Below, one piece after another: positions 8,086 through 17,504 of a stretch of 64,000 bases of DNA. The position numbers were made by a program, and so were the translations under genes. Positions within the stretch are counted from its first letter, which is position 1. Every line of letters begins with the position of its first letter. This DNA comes from Salegentibacter sp. (GTDB lineage Bacteria; Bacteroidota; Bacteroidia; Flavobacteriales; Flavobacteriaceae): assembly GCA_017795085.1 (NCBI GenBank), contig CP051246.1, forward strand, positions 3,288,514-3,352,513, given 5' to 3'. The notes beneath the pieces are model-generated. The model had not been told where the DNA came from, ran no database searches, and saw nothing but the letters and a program-made list of their open reading frames with translations.

Positions 8086-10491
8086 ATGTCCAAGATTTTC
8101 AGCTTTGGTTTCTGGAATTCCGTTGCCAGCTTAATTTTACGCAATCGTATTATCATTTTATTGCTTGTTTTAGCCACTACAATCCTCCTGGCTACCCAGT
8201 GGAAAAATATGCGCTTTTCCTTTACTGAAGCTAATTTACTTCCAGATGATCATAAGGCCAATATTGCCTATAATGATTTTCTTGACAAGTTTGGAGAAGA
8301 AGGCAATTTGATTATTCTCGGTGTTAAAGATTCTACTCTTTTCACCCCGGAAAAGTTTAAAGCCTGGGAACAGCTTTCCCTAAGTATAGAAACTTACGCA
8401 GAAGTAGATTATGTGATTTCCGTAAGCAACCTGAAAAAACTTAAAAAATTCAACAATCCCAAGCGCTTTGAAATGGTGCCGATTATAAAGAAAGGCATCA
8501 CAAACAAAGACAGTCTCAAGGTTCTGGAAAATGAATTGTTCACCCAACTCCCTTTTTACGAGAATTTAGTTTATAGCCCGCATTCCAATACGGTTCAAAC
8601 GACCATTTATCTAAATAAAGAGATTGTAAATTCTAAGGCCAGGAAAGATTTTGTAATAGACGAACTGGTACCGCTCATCGAAAACTTTAATCAGGAATAC
8701 CACCTGGATGTAAAGGTTTCGGGAATGCCGTATATCCGCACACTTAATTCGCAGAATATCATTGATGAAATCGGGTTATTTATTGTGGCAGCCCTGGCTA
8801 TTACCTCGCTTATCTTTTTTTTCTTTTTCCGTTCGATACGAGCTACGCTTATTTCCATGATTACGGTTTGTATTGGGGTAATGTGGGCCTTTGGAGTAAT
8901 TGGTTTATTGCACTATGAAATCACGGTTTTAACTGCACTAATCCCGCCCCTAATAATCGTTATAGGAATCCCTAATTGCATTTTTCTGATTAACAAATAC
9001 CAACAGGAAATAAAAAAACACGGGAACCAGGCAAAGTCTTTACAGCGGGTTATTACCAAAGTAGGAAACGCAACCTTAATGACCAATGTTACCACTGCTT
9101 CAGGTTTTGCTACGTTTATTTTAACCGATAGTAAATTGCTGAAGGAATTCGGCTTGGTTGCTTCTATTAACATCCTGGCCATTTTTATCCTCTGCTTGCT
9201 TATTATTCCCATTGTTTACAGTTATATGCGTACGCCACGACGTAAACACCTTAAGCATTTAAACAAACAGTGGATTAGTACTTTTGTAAACTGGATGGAA
9301 AATATAGTTCGCCATCACCGTATTGCGGTTTATATTACTTCGGTTATTTTACTGGCAACAAGCATTATTGGAATCTATAACATAAAAATTTCAGGGAGCC
9401 TGCTTGAAGATATGCCTCAGGATGCCGGTTTTTTTGAAGATATCAAATTCTTTGAAGAAGAATTTGATGGGGTGATGCCCCTTGAGGTTTTGGTAGACAC
9501 CAAACGAGATAACGGGGTTTTAAAATTATCTAGCCTAAAACGTCTCGAAAAACTGGAAGAGGAAATTAATGACGTCCCGGAACTCTCGCAGCCGCTTTCT
9601 GTAGTTCGCCTTGCAAAATACACCAAACAGGCCTATTACAATGGCAATCCCAAATACTATCAACTCCCCAGCTCGCAGGAACAGAATTTTATTGCACCTT
9701 ATACTAAAAATATGGAAGGCGGCGATGATATATTAAATTCCTATGTAGATCCTACCGGCCGTTACGCCCGGGTAACTACCTTTATGAAAGATATCGGCAC
9801 CGATAAAATGGAGCGGATTGAAGAAAACCTGTGGCCTGAAATCAATAAAATTTTTCCGAAAGAACGCTACGAGGTTTCCCTTACCGGAAAAGCGTTTATT
9901 TTTCAGAAAGGCACCAATTACCTGGTAAAAAACCTGGTCATTTCACTCTCGCTGGCCATTTTGCTTATCGCCTTGTTTATGGCCTGGATGTTTCGTTCAT
10001 TTCGAATGATTTTAATTTCTCTGGTCCCCAATTTATTGCCTTTACTGGTTACAGCCGGGATGATGGGCTTTTTGGGAGTCCCCATAAAACCCTCTACCAT
10101 ATTGGTTTTTAGTATCGCCTTTGGGATTTCGGTTGACGATACGATTCACTTTTTAGCAAAATACCGGCAAGAACTCAAAGCCAATAACTGGAAAATAAAA
10201 CGCTCGGTTTACGCCGCGCTTCGGGAAACCGGGCTGAGTATGTTTTATACCTCCATTGTCTTGTTTTTTGGATTTTCAGTATTTATGATTAGTAGTTTTG
10301 GTGGCACAGTAGCACTCGGCGGGCTCGTTTCTGCGACTTTATTATTTGCCATGCTTTCTAACTTGATTTTACTTCCTTCGCTTTTATTAAGCCTGGAACG
10401 GGCGATTGCCAATAAAAAAGTATTAAAAGAACCAGCTATGCGGATTATTGAAATTGAAGATAATGATTTAAAATCATCAAAAAATCAATAA
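8086..10491 (+). CDS. RND superfamily (MMPL-type) inner-membrane transporter
   Basis: The 801-residue protein has the duplicated plan of the MMPL/SSD branch of the RND superfamily. Each half has one membrane segment, a periplasmic loop of 150-200 residues, and a bundle of five membrane segments. The second half carries FSIAFGISVDDTIHFLAKYR, a charged TM4-type segment, whereas the matching place in the first half reads IVIGIPNCIFLINKYQ and lacks the acidic pair. Such proteins move lipids, hopanoids or other hydrophobic molecules. No partner genes are adjacent, so the substrate is not predictable. A dispersed repeat begins directly at its stop codon. Confidence 0.88.
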   Translation: MSKIFSFGFWNSVASLILRNRIIILLLVLATTILLATQWKNMRFSFTEANLLPDDHKANIAYNDFLDKFGEEGNLIILGVKDSTLFTPEKFKAWEQLSLSIETYAEVDYVISVSNLKKLKKFNNPKRFEMVPIIKKGITNKDSLKVLENELFTQLPFYENLVYSPHSNTVQTTIYLNKEIVNSKARKDFVIDELVPLIENFNQEYHLDVKVSGMPYIRTLNSQNIIDEIGLFIVAALAITSLIFFFFFRSIRATLISMITVCIGVMWAFGVIGLLHYEITVLTALIPPLIIVIGIPNCIFLINKYQQEIKKHGNQAKSLQRVITKVGNATLMTNVTTASGFATFILTDSKLLKEFGLVASINILAIFILCLLIIPIVYSYMRTPRRKHLKHLNKQWISTFVNWMENIVRHHRIAVYITSVILLATSIIGIYNIKISGSLLEDMPQDAGFFEDIKFFEEEFDGVMPLEVLVDTKRDNGVLKLSSLKRLEKLEEEINDVPELSQPLSVVRLAKYTKQAYYNGNPKYYQLPSSQEQNFIAPYTKNMEGGDDILNSYVDPTGRYARVTTFMKDIGTDKMERIEENLWPEINKIFPKERYEVSLTGKAFIFQKGTNYLVKNLVISLSLAILLIALFMAWMFRSFRMILISLVPNLLPLLVTAGMMGFLGVPIKPSTILVFSIAFGISVDDTIHFLAKYRQELKANNWKIKRSVYAALRETGLSMFYTSIVLFFGFSVFMISSFGGTVALGGLVSATLLFAMLSNLILLPSLLLSLERAIANKKVLKEPAMRIIEIEDNDLKSSKNQ

Positions 10492-10584
10492 GCTCAAGGC
10501 AGCCCCATAGGGCTTTGTTCAAAAATATTTTTAAATTCGAGACAAGCCTCTGCGTATTCAAACCCAATTATCGAGCAAACTAAT
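10491..10584. repeat. Dispersed intergenic repeat, copy 1 (degenerate)
   Basis: The segment contains two half-units of the family, CAAGGCAGCCCCATAGGGC and GAGACAAGCCTCTGCGTATT, followed by ATTATCGAGCAAACT. Related copies lie at 30784, 35567, 48079 and 49003. This one sits between the MMPL gene and the asnS promoter. Confidence 0.5.
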
Positions 10585-10596
10585 AAACCCGCCGAC

Positions 10597-10627
10597 TTGG
10601 TTGGCATAAGAGTAAAATTTATCTTTG
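10597..10627 (+). promoter_or_regulatory. Promoter of asnS
   Basis: A TTGG (10597-10600) stands 19 nt upstream of the -7 element TATCTTTG (10620-10627), matching Bacteroidota promoter spacing. The ATG at 10650 follows after 22 nt. Confidence 0.65.
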
Positions 10628-10649
10628 TTCCTTTCTAAATCTAACATTG

Positions 10650-12092
10650 ATGATACAAGCAAAAATTGCTGAAACTTTAAACAGCAATCAGTTTTTACAG
10701 GAATTTGAAATTAAAGGTTGGGTAAGAGCCTTTAGAAGTAATCGTTTTATCGCTTTAAACGATGGCTCTACAATTAATAACCTGCAATGCGTGGTAGATT
10801 TTGAAAATTTTGAGGAGGAAATCTTAAAACGTGTCACCGTTGGTGCGGCCATCAGGGTTTTAGGAACTTTAAAAGAAAGTCAGGGTAGCCAGCAACGGGT
10901 AGAAATTGAGGTAACAGAACTGGAAATTTTAGGCGATGCCAATCCTGAAGAGGTAAAGCTCACCATACTTTCTCCAAAACGCCACAGTCTTGAAAAACTC
11001 AGGGAACAAGCCCATTTAAGGGTTCGAACCAACACTTTTGGAGCCGTAATGCGTGTGCGTTCCAGACTTTCGTTTGCAGTGCATAGTTATTTTCAGCAAA
11101 ATAATTTCCACTATGTAAACACACCTATTATTACCGGAAGTGATGCCGAGGGTGCCGGCGAAATCTTTAAAGTAACTGCGCTGGATTTGAAAAACCCACC
11201 CAAAAAAGAGAATGGGGAAATTGATTATAAAAAAGATTTCTTCGGAAAAGAAACCAATTTAACGGTTTCAGGGCAATTAGAAGGCGAGGCTTACGCTATG
11301 GGGCTTGGTCAAATTTACACTTTCGGGCCTACCTTTAGGGCTGAAAATTCAAATACTTCCCGGCATTTGGCTGAATTCTGGATGATCGAACCCGAAATGG
11401 CCTTTTGTGACCTGGATAGGAATATGGATTTGGCTGAAGATTTTATTAAATACGTGGTTTATGATGTGCTGAAACATTGCAAAGATGATTTGGAATTCTT
11501 AGAACAACGCCTTGAAAACGAAGAGAAGCTAAAACCTAAGGCAGAACGCACCGAAATGAGCCTGCTGAAGAAATTAAATTTTGTATTGGAAAACAATTTT
11601 AAACGGGTAAGCTATACTGAAGCCATTGAAATCTTAAAGAATTGCAAACCAAACAAAAAGAAAAAATTCGACTATATAATTGAAGAATGGGGCGCCGATC
11701 TACAAAGTGAACACGAGCGTTATTTAGTTGAAAAACACTTTAAATCCCCGGTAATTTTATTTGATTATCCGGCCAATATCAAAGCCTTTTACATGCGCCT
11801 GAATGAAGATGGCAAAACCGTAAGAGCTATGGATATTTTATTTCCGGGAATTGGGGAAATTGTAGGTGGCTCACAGCGGGAAGAACGCCTTGAGGTCTTA
11901 CAATCTAAAATGGCCGAACTTAATATAGATGAAAAAGAACTATGGTGGTACCTGGATACTCGAAAATTCGGCACCTGTGTTCATAGTGGTTTTGGCCTTG
12001 GTTTTGAGCGTTTGGTACAGTTTGTTACCGGAATGGGAAATATTCGTGATGTAATTCCTTTCCCGAGAACCCCACAAAACGCCGAATTTTAA
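10650..12092 (+). CDS. asnS: Asparaginyl-tRNA synthetase
   Basis: The 480-residue class IIb synthetase charges tRNA-Asn. An OB-fold anticodon-binding domain occupies about residues 1-120 (EIKGWVRAFRSNRFIALNDGS). The catalytic core follows with motif 2 around FGPTFRAENSNTSRHLAEFW and motif 3 as GFGLGFERLVQ near the C-terminus, ending IPFPRTPQNAEF as is usual. The ATG at 10650 was chosen over the adjacent upstream TTG at 10647. The pseudouridine synthase gene follows with no gap. Confidence 0.97.
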   Translation: MIQAKIAETLNSNQFLQEFEIKGWVRAFRSNRFIALNDGSTINNLQCVVDFENFEEEILKRVTVGAAIRVLGTLKESQGSQQRVEIEVTELEILGDANPEEVKLTILSPKRHSLEKLREQAHLRVRTNTFGAVMRVRSRLSFAVHSYFQQNNFHYVNTPIITGSDAEGAGEIFKVTALDLKNPPKKENGEIDYKKDFFGKETNLTVSGQLEGEAYAMGLGQIYTFGPTFRAENSNTSRHLAEFWMIEPEMAFCDLDRNMDLAEDFIKYVVYDVLKHCKDDLEFLEQRLENEEKLKPKAERTEMSLLKKLNFVLENNFKRVSYTEAIEILKNCKPNKKKKFDYIIEEWGADLQSEHERYLVEKHFKSPVILFDYPANIKAFYMRLNEDGKTVRAMDILFPGIGEIVGGSQREERLEVLQSKMAELNIDEKELWWYLDTRKFGTCVHSGFGLGFERLVQFVTGMGNIRDVIPFPRTPQNAEF

Positions 12093-12953
12093 TTGAAACT
12101 TATAGAAACCCATATAGTTCCTGCAGGTGTTTCAACTATTCGCCTGCAGGAATACCTGGTTGCTATATTTGAGACTATCCCCACAAAAAGCGGGATTAAA
12201 AAAGCCATAAAACGCGGTGAAATTTTACTAAACCAACAACCAGCCAATACTGGTGACTGGATCTATCCCGGACAAATTATCGAATTGTATCAAACCGAAG
12301 TATTAACAAAGATTTTCAAATTAAAACTGGAGATAATTTATGAAGATGAATATCTGGCTGTGGTTAAAAAACCGGCTGGCTACCCTACCAGTGGTAATTA
12401 TTTTAAAACCATAGCGAACGCCCTACGTTTTAACCTCAAAAAATCTTCAGCAAAAGATAGCATTGCCCCAACACCAGCCCACCGATTGGACAATCCCACT
12501 TCAGGATTGCTTTTAATTGCAAAAACCGGAAAAACACTTCGGGCTTTAAACCGCCAATTTGAAAGGAAAGAAATTCAAAAAGAATATAAAGCGATAGTAC
12601 ACGAAAAAATTTCAGAAGACAAAATCTTAGATAAAGCGCTGGATGAAAAAGCCTCACAAACTATAGTAAAACCCATATCCTTTATCGAACATAAATCGGG
12701 AAACTTCAGCTTAATTTCCGCTCAACCTTTAACAGGAAGAACCCATCAAATAAGAAGGCATTTAGCAGGTTCCGGATTTCCTATTCTAGGCGATACACAA
12801 TACGGAAAGAAAAGTACTATGGATTTTAAAGGTTTATTCTTAACCGCTACCGGACTGAAATTCAACCACCCCGAGACCAGAAGATTTATGGAATTTGATA
12901 TTCCGCTTCCTAAAAGCTTCTTAAAGCTACTTGAAAACAAGTCGGCTACTTAA
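12093..12953 (+). CDS. RluA-family pseudouridine synthase
   Basis: The 286-residue protein converts specific uridines of rRNA or tRNA to pseudouridine. An S4-like N-terminal part (about residues 1-70, IKKAIKRGEILLNQQPANTGDWIYPG) precedes the catalytic domain. That domain has HRLDNPTSGLLLIAKT at about residues 130-145, with D133 as the predicted nucleophile, and the conserved GRTHQIRRHLA near residue 215. The only plausible start is a TTG immediately after the asnS stop codon, since there is no usable ATG nearby; this suggests translational coupling to asnS. The target nucleotide cannot be read from sequence. Confidence 0.9.
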   Translation: MKLIETHIVPAGVSTIRLQEYLVAIFETIPTKSGIKKAIKRGEILLNQQPANTGDWIYPGQIIELYQTEVLTKIFKLKLEIIYEDEYLAVVKKPAGYPTSGNYFKTIANALRFNLKKSSAKDSIAPTPAHRLDNPTSGLLLIAKTGKTLRALNRQFERKEIQKEYKAIVHEKISEDKILDKALDEKASQTIVKPISFIEHKSGNFSLISAQPLTGRTHQIRRHLAGSGFPILGDTQYGKKSTMDFKGLFLTATGLKFNHPETRRFMEFDIPLPKSFLKLLENKSAT

Positions 12954-13008
12954 CAAAATTTTACCACAATCATCTATTGTGCCAAAGCTTGTGTAGCGAT
13001 GAATTGCT

Positions 13009-13016
13009 TATTTTTG
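13009..13016 (+). promoter_or_regulatory. -7 promoter element for rpoN
   Basis: TATTTTTG matches TAnnTTTG, 20 nt before the ATG at 13037, with a possible TTG -33 element about 17 nt upstream. It lies downstream of an alternative in-frame start at 12977 and so supports the shorter protein. Confidence 0.6.
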
Positions 13017-13036
13017 TAATAGGCAAAAAAAATTAT

Positions 13037-14506
13037 ATGCTAAAACAACAATTAAATCTCAAACTCTCACAGAAACTTTCTCCTCAGCAAATCCAGCTGA
13101 TGAAATTGATTCAGCTTCCTACCCAGGCTTTTGAGCAACGGATAAAGCAGGAATTAGAGGAAAATCCTGCACTTGAAGATGGAAAAAGTGAAGCCCAGGA
13201 TGAGTATGAGCAATATGAAGAGGATTATGAACACACCAATGAAAGGGAAGATGACGGTAATGAAACCATTGAAACCGAGATTGATGTTGACGAATATTTA
13301 AGTGACGACGAAATACCAAGTTATCGACTTCAGGCTAATAATTACAGCCCAGATGATGATGAAAAACAAGTGCCTTATGCCGCCGGGACATCTTTTACCC
13401 AATTTTTAAAAACCCAGCTAAGCACGATTCGTTTTGATGAAATTGAAGAACAAATTGCCGATTTTTTGGTAGGCAGTATAGATGAAAGCGGTTACCTGCG
13501 CCGTGAATTACAGGATGTGGTTGACGACCTGGCTTTCACCCAAAACGTCTATACCGATGAGGCCACTGTAGAAAAAGTACTTAAAAAAGTACAGGATTTA
13601 GATCCTGCGGGAGTGGGTGCACGATCGCTTCAAGAATGCCTTGTACTCCAATTAGACCGAAAAGAACACAGCCGGCCGGTTCAGCTGGCCCAGGATATTT
13701 TAGAACGCAGTTTTGAACATTTCAGCAAGAAGCATTACTCTAAACTGCTTAATAGGCACGATATAAGTGAAGACGATTTACGTGATGCCATTGAAGTTAT
13801 TTCACATCTAAATCCTAAACCCGGCGGTGCTTATTCGGGAAATACACGAATTGTAGAACATGTTATTCCTGATTTTACCATAAAAATTGCAGATGGTGAT
13901 TTGGAGCTTAGTTTAAATGGCCGGAATGCACCACAAATGCATATTTCAAGGGATTACAGTGATATGCTGAAAGGCTATAAAGAATCTAAAGAAAAGACCA
14001 GGGAGCAGAAAGATGCTGTGATGTTTATCAAACAAAAACTGGATGCGGCGAAATGGTTTATTGAAGCCATAAAACAGCGGCAGCAGACCCTTATGGTTAC
14101 CATGAGTTCGATTATGAATTATCAAAAGGAATACTTTCTTACAGGAGATGAGCGTAATTTGCGGCCTATGATTTTAAAAGATATTGCCGATGAAATTGAA
14201 ATGGATGTTTCTACGGTTTCCAGGGTAGCCAACAGCAAATATGTTGACACCCCCTATGGGACTAAATTGATTAAAGAATTCTTTTCTGAATCGATGAAAA
14301 ATGATCAGGGTGAAGATGTTTCTACACGGGAAATAAAGAAAATCCTCGAGATGTCTATCGAAGAAGAAGACAAAAAGAAACCCCTGACTGATGAAAAACT
14401 GGCCAAAGTTCTAAAAGGAAAAGGCTATCCTATAGCACGGCGCACGGTAGCAAAGTACCGTGAGCAATTAGACATTCCCGTTGCCCGCTTACGAAAAGAG
14501 ATATAG
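13037..14506 (+). CDS. rpoN: RNA polymerase sigma-54 factor
   Basis: The 489-residue protein is the alternative sigma factor that needs AAA+ enhancer-binding activators. Region I is glutamine and leucine rich (residues 1-45, LKLSQKLSPQQIQLMKLIQL), followed by an acidic region II (about 50-110). The core-binding and HTH regions follow, including ADEIEMDVSTVSRVANSKY, and the RpoN box ARRTVAKYRE sits near the C-terminus. The length is normal. The start at 13037 fits both the family N-terminus and the promoter. No activator gene is seen nearby. Confidence 0.97.
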   Translation: MLKQQLNLKLSQKLSPQQIQLMKLIQLPTQAFEQRIKQELEENPALEDGKSEAQDEYEQYEEDYEHTNEREDDGNETIETEIDVDEYLSDDEIPSYRLQANNYSPDDDEKQVPYAAGTSFTQFLKTQLSTIRFDEIEEQIADFLVGSIDESGYLRRELQDVVDDLAFTQNVYTDEATVEKVLKKVQDLDPAGVGARSLQECLVLQLDRKEHSRPVQLAQDILERSFEHFSKKHYSKLLNRHDISEDDLRDAIEVISHLNPKPGGAYSGNTRIVEHVIPDFTIKIADGDLELSLNGRNAPQMHISRDYSDMLKGYKESKEKTREQKDAVMFIKQKLDAAKWFIEAIKQRQQTLMVTMSSIMNYQKEYFLTGDERNLRPMILKDIADEIEMDVSTVSRVANSKYVDTPYGTKLIKEFFSESMKNDQGEDVSTREIKKILEMSIEEEDKKKPLTDEKLAKVLKGKGYPIARRTVAKYREQLDIPVARLRKEI

Positions 14507-14512
14507 AATTTG

Positions 14513-15118
14513 ATGCGGTTTATCTTACAGCTTGCTTCTTATATTTTTCACCCGCTTTGGATGCCCTTTGCGGGAAGTTTGCTTTATTTTATACTTACCC
14601 CCCGGTTTTTTCCTCCGGCAGTAATAAAGGGTAAATTATTAGCCATTGCCATACTTACTATATTTATACCTATAGTATTTTACTTTTTATTAAAAAACCT
14701 TCAAAAGGTAGAATCGCTATTTTTAAAGAGTGTAAAAGAGAGACGTTGGCCCCTCTTCTTCTTTTTAATTTTAATAGTAATGGTCTTACGCCAAATTCTA
14801 AATGTGTATAATTACCCTGCACTCCATTATTATTTTCTGGGGATTTTAGTAGCAACAGTACTTGCACTGATTTTTAGTTTTTTAGGCTTAAAAATCAGTT
14901 TACACATGATGGGCCTTAGCGGTTTTTTTATCTTTTTAGTAGCTTTAAGCCTTCATTTTAGAATCAATATGGTTTATAGCGTCCTGTTTTTTGTACTTGC
15001 TTTGGGAATTACCGCAAGTTCCAGGCTACATTACAAAGCACATTCTACCGGTGAATTGATCTTTGGTAGTTTATGCGGGATAATCCCGCAATTGATATTC
15101 TGGCATCTATGGCTATAA
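14513..15118 (+). CDS. Polytopic membrane protein of unknown function
   Basis: This protein of about 201 residues has roughly five or six hydrophobic segments and no signal peptide. The C-terminal SRLHYKAHSTGELIFGSLCG vaguely recalls the last conserved block of PAP2 phosphatases (R...H...G), but the earlier catalytic block is missing. I therefore do not assign phosphatase activity. It starts 6 nt after the rpoN stop, so it is probably co-transcribed with rpoN. It converges with the beta-barrel gene and overlaps its end by 6 nt. Confidence 0.75.
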   Translation: MRFILQLASYIFHPLWMPFAGSLLYFILTPRFFPPAVIKGKLLAIAILTIFIPIVFYFLLKNLQKVESLFLKSVKERRWPLFFFLILIVMVLRQILNVYNYPALHYYFLGILVATVLALIFSFLGLKISLHMMGLSGFFIFLVALSLHFRINMVYSVLFFVLALGITASSRLHYKAHSTGELIFGSLCGIIPQLIFWHLWL

Positions 15119-15841
15119 GATATAAAAAAGCAAACCTACCCTAACCGGTACGATCCCCACTTTTTGACTATCAATATATGCGTCTTTAAAAAGTGTATTC
15201 AATCCGTAGTATAAATGAAAATTAAAAGTATTAAATCCGAAATTGATAGTAGCACCCAGTCGTAAACGTTCTAATTCTTCAACATTATTTTGTACCACCT
15301 GATTATTGGGCTGATCAAAATTAGATTTAAAATGATAAAGATACCCTAGTCGGAAACCACCATATATACGCCAGAATTTATAGGTTTTTGCAGTAGAGCT
15401 TCTCCAACGAAATTCAATGGGCAATTCCACAAGCTGACTTGTAAAACGGTTAGTATCGTAATTCCAGTCCCTGTCCAAACTTCTAAAAATAGATTCCCCG
15501 TTTTCTTCCTGACCGATAAACAAGTTATGACCAAAAGTATCTATAGCCCAACCAAGGCCTATCCCCAGGGCGACATTCCTTTTTTTATTTAGGGGAAAAT
15601 CACGTATAAAACCAAGCTGAAAACCTCCTGAAAAACCAGATTGAGAAATTGAGGCTGGTTTTTGATCGATAAAATTAAAGGTAAGTCCTAAATAAAATTG
15701 ATCTTCCCGATACAGGCTATCGATAACCTGAGGTACAGAATCCGGAACTTTGGTTAGCTCCCGCAAATCACTTTCTTCCTGGGCCTGGACTCCCCATGAA
15801 AAAAGTAAAAAGAAAACTATAGATTTAAAGCAGCATCTCAT
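15113..15841 (-). CDS. Outer-membrane beta-barrel protein, PorT-like
   Basis: The 242-residue protein has a signal peptide ending near VQAQE. The rest alternates aromatic and glycine residues in short amphipathic strands (FYLGLTFNF, GGFQLGFIRDF, VALGIGLGWAI, RVGLLFYIL), typical of an eight-stranded barrel of the porin-family/PorT type. PorT itself acts in type IX secretion and gliding, but membership of that exact orthologue group cannot be decided here. It lies downstream of the exbD pair in the same direction, separated from it by a terminator. Confidence 0.75.
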   Translation of the reverse strand: MRCCFKSIVFFLLFSWGVQAQEESDLRELTKVPDSVPQVIDSLYREDQFYLGLTFNFIDQKPASISQSGFSGGFQLGFIRDFPLNKKRNVALGIGLGWAIDTFGHNLFIGQEENGESIFRSLDRDWNYDTNRFTSQLVELPIEFRWRSSTAKTYKFWRIYGGFRLGYLYHFKSNFDQPNNQVVQNNVEELERLRLGATINFGFNTFNFHLYYGLNTLFKDAYIDSQKVGIVPVRVGLLFYIL

Positions 15842-15867
15842 AAGCAGGAATTCCCGACAGTTTAAAT

Positions 15868-15907
15868 ATAAAAAAACATCCTGTCTTTTAGCAAAACAGG
15901 ATGTTTC
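15868..15907 (-). terminator. Terminator of the exbB-exbD operon
   Basis: On the minus strand AAACATCCTGT pairs with ACAGGATGTTT and is followed by a T-run. It lies between the second exbD stop at 15935 and the PorT-like gene start at 15841. Confidence 0.8.
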
Positions 15908-15934
15908 AATTTTTATAGCTCAACAAACAGTTAA

Positions 15935-16414
15935 CTACATATTATCTGCAGCATCACCCTTACGGGTAGTATAATTGATTTTTAAAGCTTCTGCTTTACG
16001 AAGTTCCTGTTTAATATCAGACACGAGCCCCATATTAGTTTCTTCATCAACTTTTAATGCTGTAATTAGGTAAGGAACTAATTCTTCTCTTTTCTGTTCC
16101 CTTTCAGAAAAAATAAATTGCTGCACTTCATCTACATCGGCAAATTTATCATTAAGCTGAATTCGGGCTTCAGTACCAAACCTTTCTGCATAACGCGGAC
16201 TAGGTTTTCCAGCATAAATATACATTACCAAGTCCTTTTTCTGCAATTTCTCAACCTGATCGGCAGAAGGCAGCGTATTTTCAACCATAAGGCTAGTATC
16301 ACGCATTGTCGTTACCACCATAAAGAAGAATAATAGCATAAATACAATATCTGGTAAGGATGCTGTACTAATGGCAGGCTGCCCTGCTGATGATTTCTTT
16401 TTAAACTTAGACAT
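15935..16414 (-). CDS. exbD: ExbD/TolR biopolymer transport protein (second copy)
   Basis: The 159-residue protein has a short cytoplasmic tail, one membrane helix with the conserved acidic residue (STASLPDIVFMLLFFFMVVT, D at about 24), and a periplasmic domain. With ExbB it uses the proton gradient to energise TonB-dependent outer-membrane transport or a related motor. It lies 24 nt downstream of the first exbD. Two adjacent, dissimilar exbD genes are common in Bacteroidota. Confidence 0.93.
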   Translation of the reverse strand: MSKFKKKSSAGQPAISTASLPDIVFMLLFFFMVVTTMRDTSLMVENTLPSADQVEKLQKKDLVMYIYAGKPSPRYAERFGTEARIQLNDKFADVDEVQQFIFSEREQKREELVPYLITALKVDEETNMGLVSDIKQELRKAEALKINYTTRKGDAADNM

Positions 16415-16438
16415 AATTTAAATTTAGTTTAAAGCAGA

Positions 16439-17047
16439 TTAGCTTTTTGGTTCAGCTTCTGAAAGTTTTTGAGGAATTAAATCTTTAATAGCCCCAATTT
16501 TTTCTTTCAAAGCCTCTTTGTCTCCATTATAATTAGGATCATTATAAGCATTTTCCATTTCGGTATAAGTAACCCCGAAAATACGTTCAGCTTCCCTATT
16601 TCTCAACTGGTTATATGCTGCCACCAATTCATTTTGAACAGCGATATAGGTCCCATATTCGGTCCCACGGTTATTTACCAATGAAATAATTGCTTTTTGA
16701 GGATTTACAGAAGACTCATCGTCTGCAGCTCCCTGACAAAAATCACAGGCTTCATCTCCTACACCTCCACCATTATCAAGGAATTCAAAAGCTGCCTCCC
16801 TCAAATTACTAATATCCATTGCTTCTTCTTCTACAAGAAGCTCATTATTACTGTTCACCTCAACAATAAACAGATTTCGCTGCTTAATGTTTGGCGGCTC
16901 CTGCTCTTCTTCCTGCCATGGCGGCAACTTTCTGCTAATTCCTGAATCGGTCTCAATGGTTGTGGTAACCAAAAAGAAAATCAGGAGCAGGAAAGCGATA
17001 TCTGCCATCGAACCGGCATTCACTTCTGGTGCATCTCTTTTTGCCAT
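16439..17047 (-). CDS. exbD: ExbD/TolR biopolymer transport protein (first copy, with periplasmic Cys pair)
   Basis: The 202-residue protein has the ExbD transmembrane signature (SMADIAFLLLIFFLVTTTIE, D16) and a periplasmic domain larger than usual. A loop containing CDFC (C101 and C104) precedes PQKAIISLVNNRGTEYGTY, the recognisable ExbD core. I recall similar Cys pairs in related flavobacterial ExbD proteins, so this may be a family trait such as a disulfide. It follows the 144-residue membrane protein by 4 nt and belongs to the same operon. Confidence 0.93.
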   Translation of the reverse strand: MAKRDAPEVNAGSMADIAFLLLIFFLVTTTIETDSGISRKLPPWQEEEQEPPNIKQRNLFIVEVNSNNELLVEEEAMDISNLREAAFEFLDNGGGVGDEACDFCQGAADDESSVNPQKAIISLVNNRGTEYGTYIAVQNELVAAYNQLRNREAERIFGVTYTEMENAYNDPNYNGDKEALKEKIGAIKDLIPQKLSEAEPKS

Positions 17048-17051
17048 AGTT

Positions 17052-17486
17052 TTATTTTATTAACTTTTGAATTCCTGAGAATACCATAGCTAAAATTGCA
17101 AAACCTGCAAGGATATAAAATGTAACCAATCCTGCACTCACCCAATGTGCACCGTTGGCAGAAAGGGTATCTCCCCCTCTAAGCTCAACTTCACTACCAC
17201 TGGTAATAAGGTATGCAATTAATACTACAACTATAAAACTTCCCAGAGAAATAAGGGTTGTCTTAATATTACCGCTAAAGAGGCCTTTTATCGCAAATAT
17301 GGCTACTAGAACTATTACCGCAGCCAATACAAGATAAGAAACCCACATGAACGGATCGAGGTAACTGGCTTGCATATCGCCGGAGGCTTCAATAGCATCA
17401 CCACCGGTAACAATGATTCTGGCTAATAGGATAAGACCTATTACACCAATTACTATTGCCAAATATTTTAAAACTTTATACATCAT
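17052..17486 (-). CDS. Small membrane protein of the exbB-exbD operon
   Basis: The 144-residue protein has about four hydrophobic segments (starting VLKYLAIVIGVIGLILLA) and no recognised domain. It sits between exbB and the first exbD with gaps of 18 and 4 nt, so it is almost certainly co-expressed with them. I recall the same four-gene layout in other flavobacteria. It could be a structural partner of the ExbB-ExbD motor, but nothing in the sequence shows a function. Confidence 0.8.
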   Translation of the reverse strand: MMYKVLKYLAIVIGVIGLILLARIIVTGGDAIEASGDMQASYLDPFMWVSYLVLAAVIVLVAIFAIKGLFSGNIKTTLISLGSFIVVVLIAYLITSGSEVELRGGDTLSANGAHWVSAGLVTFYILAGFAILAMVFSGIQKLIK

Positions 17487-17504
17487 AAATTGTTTAAGCT
17501 GGTC

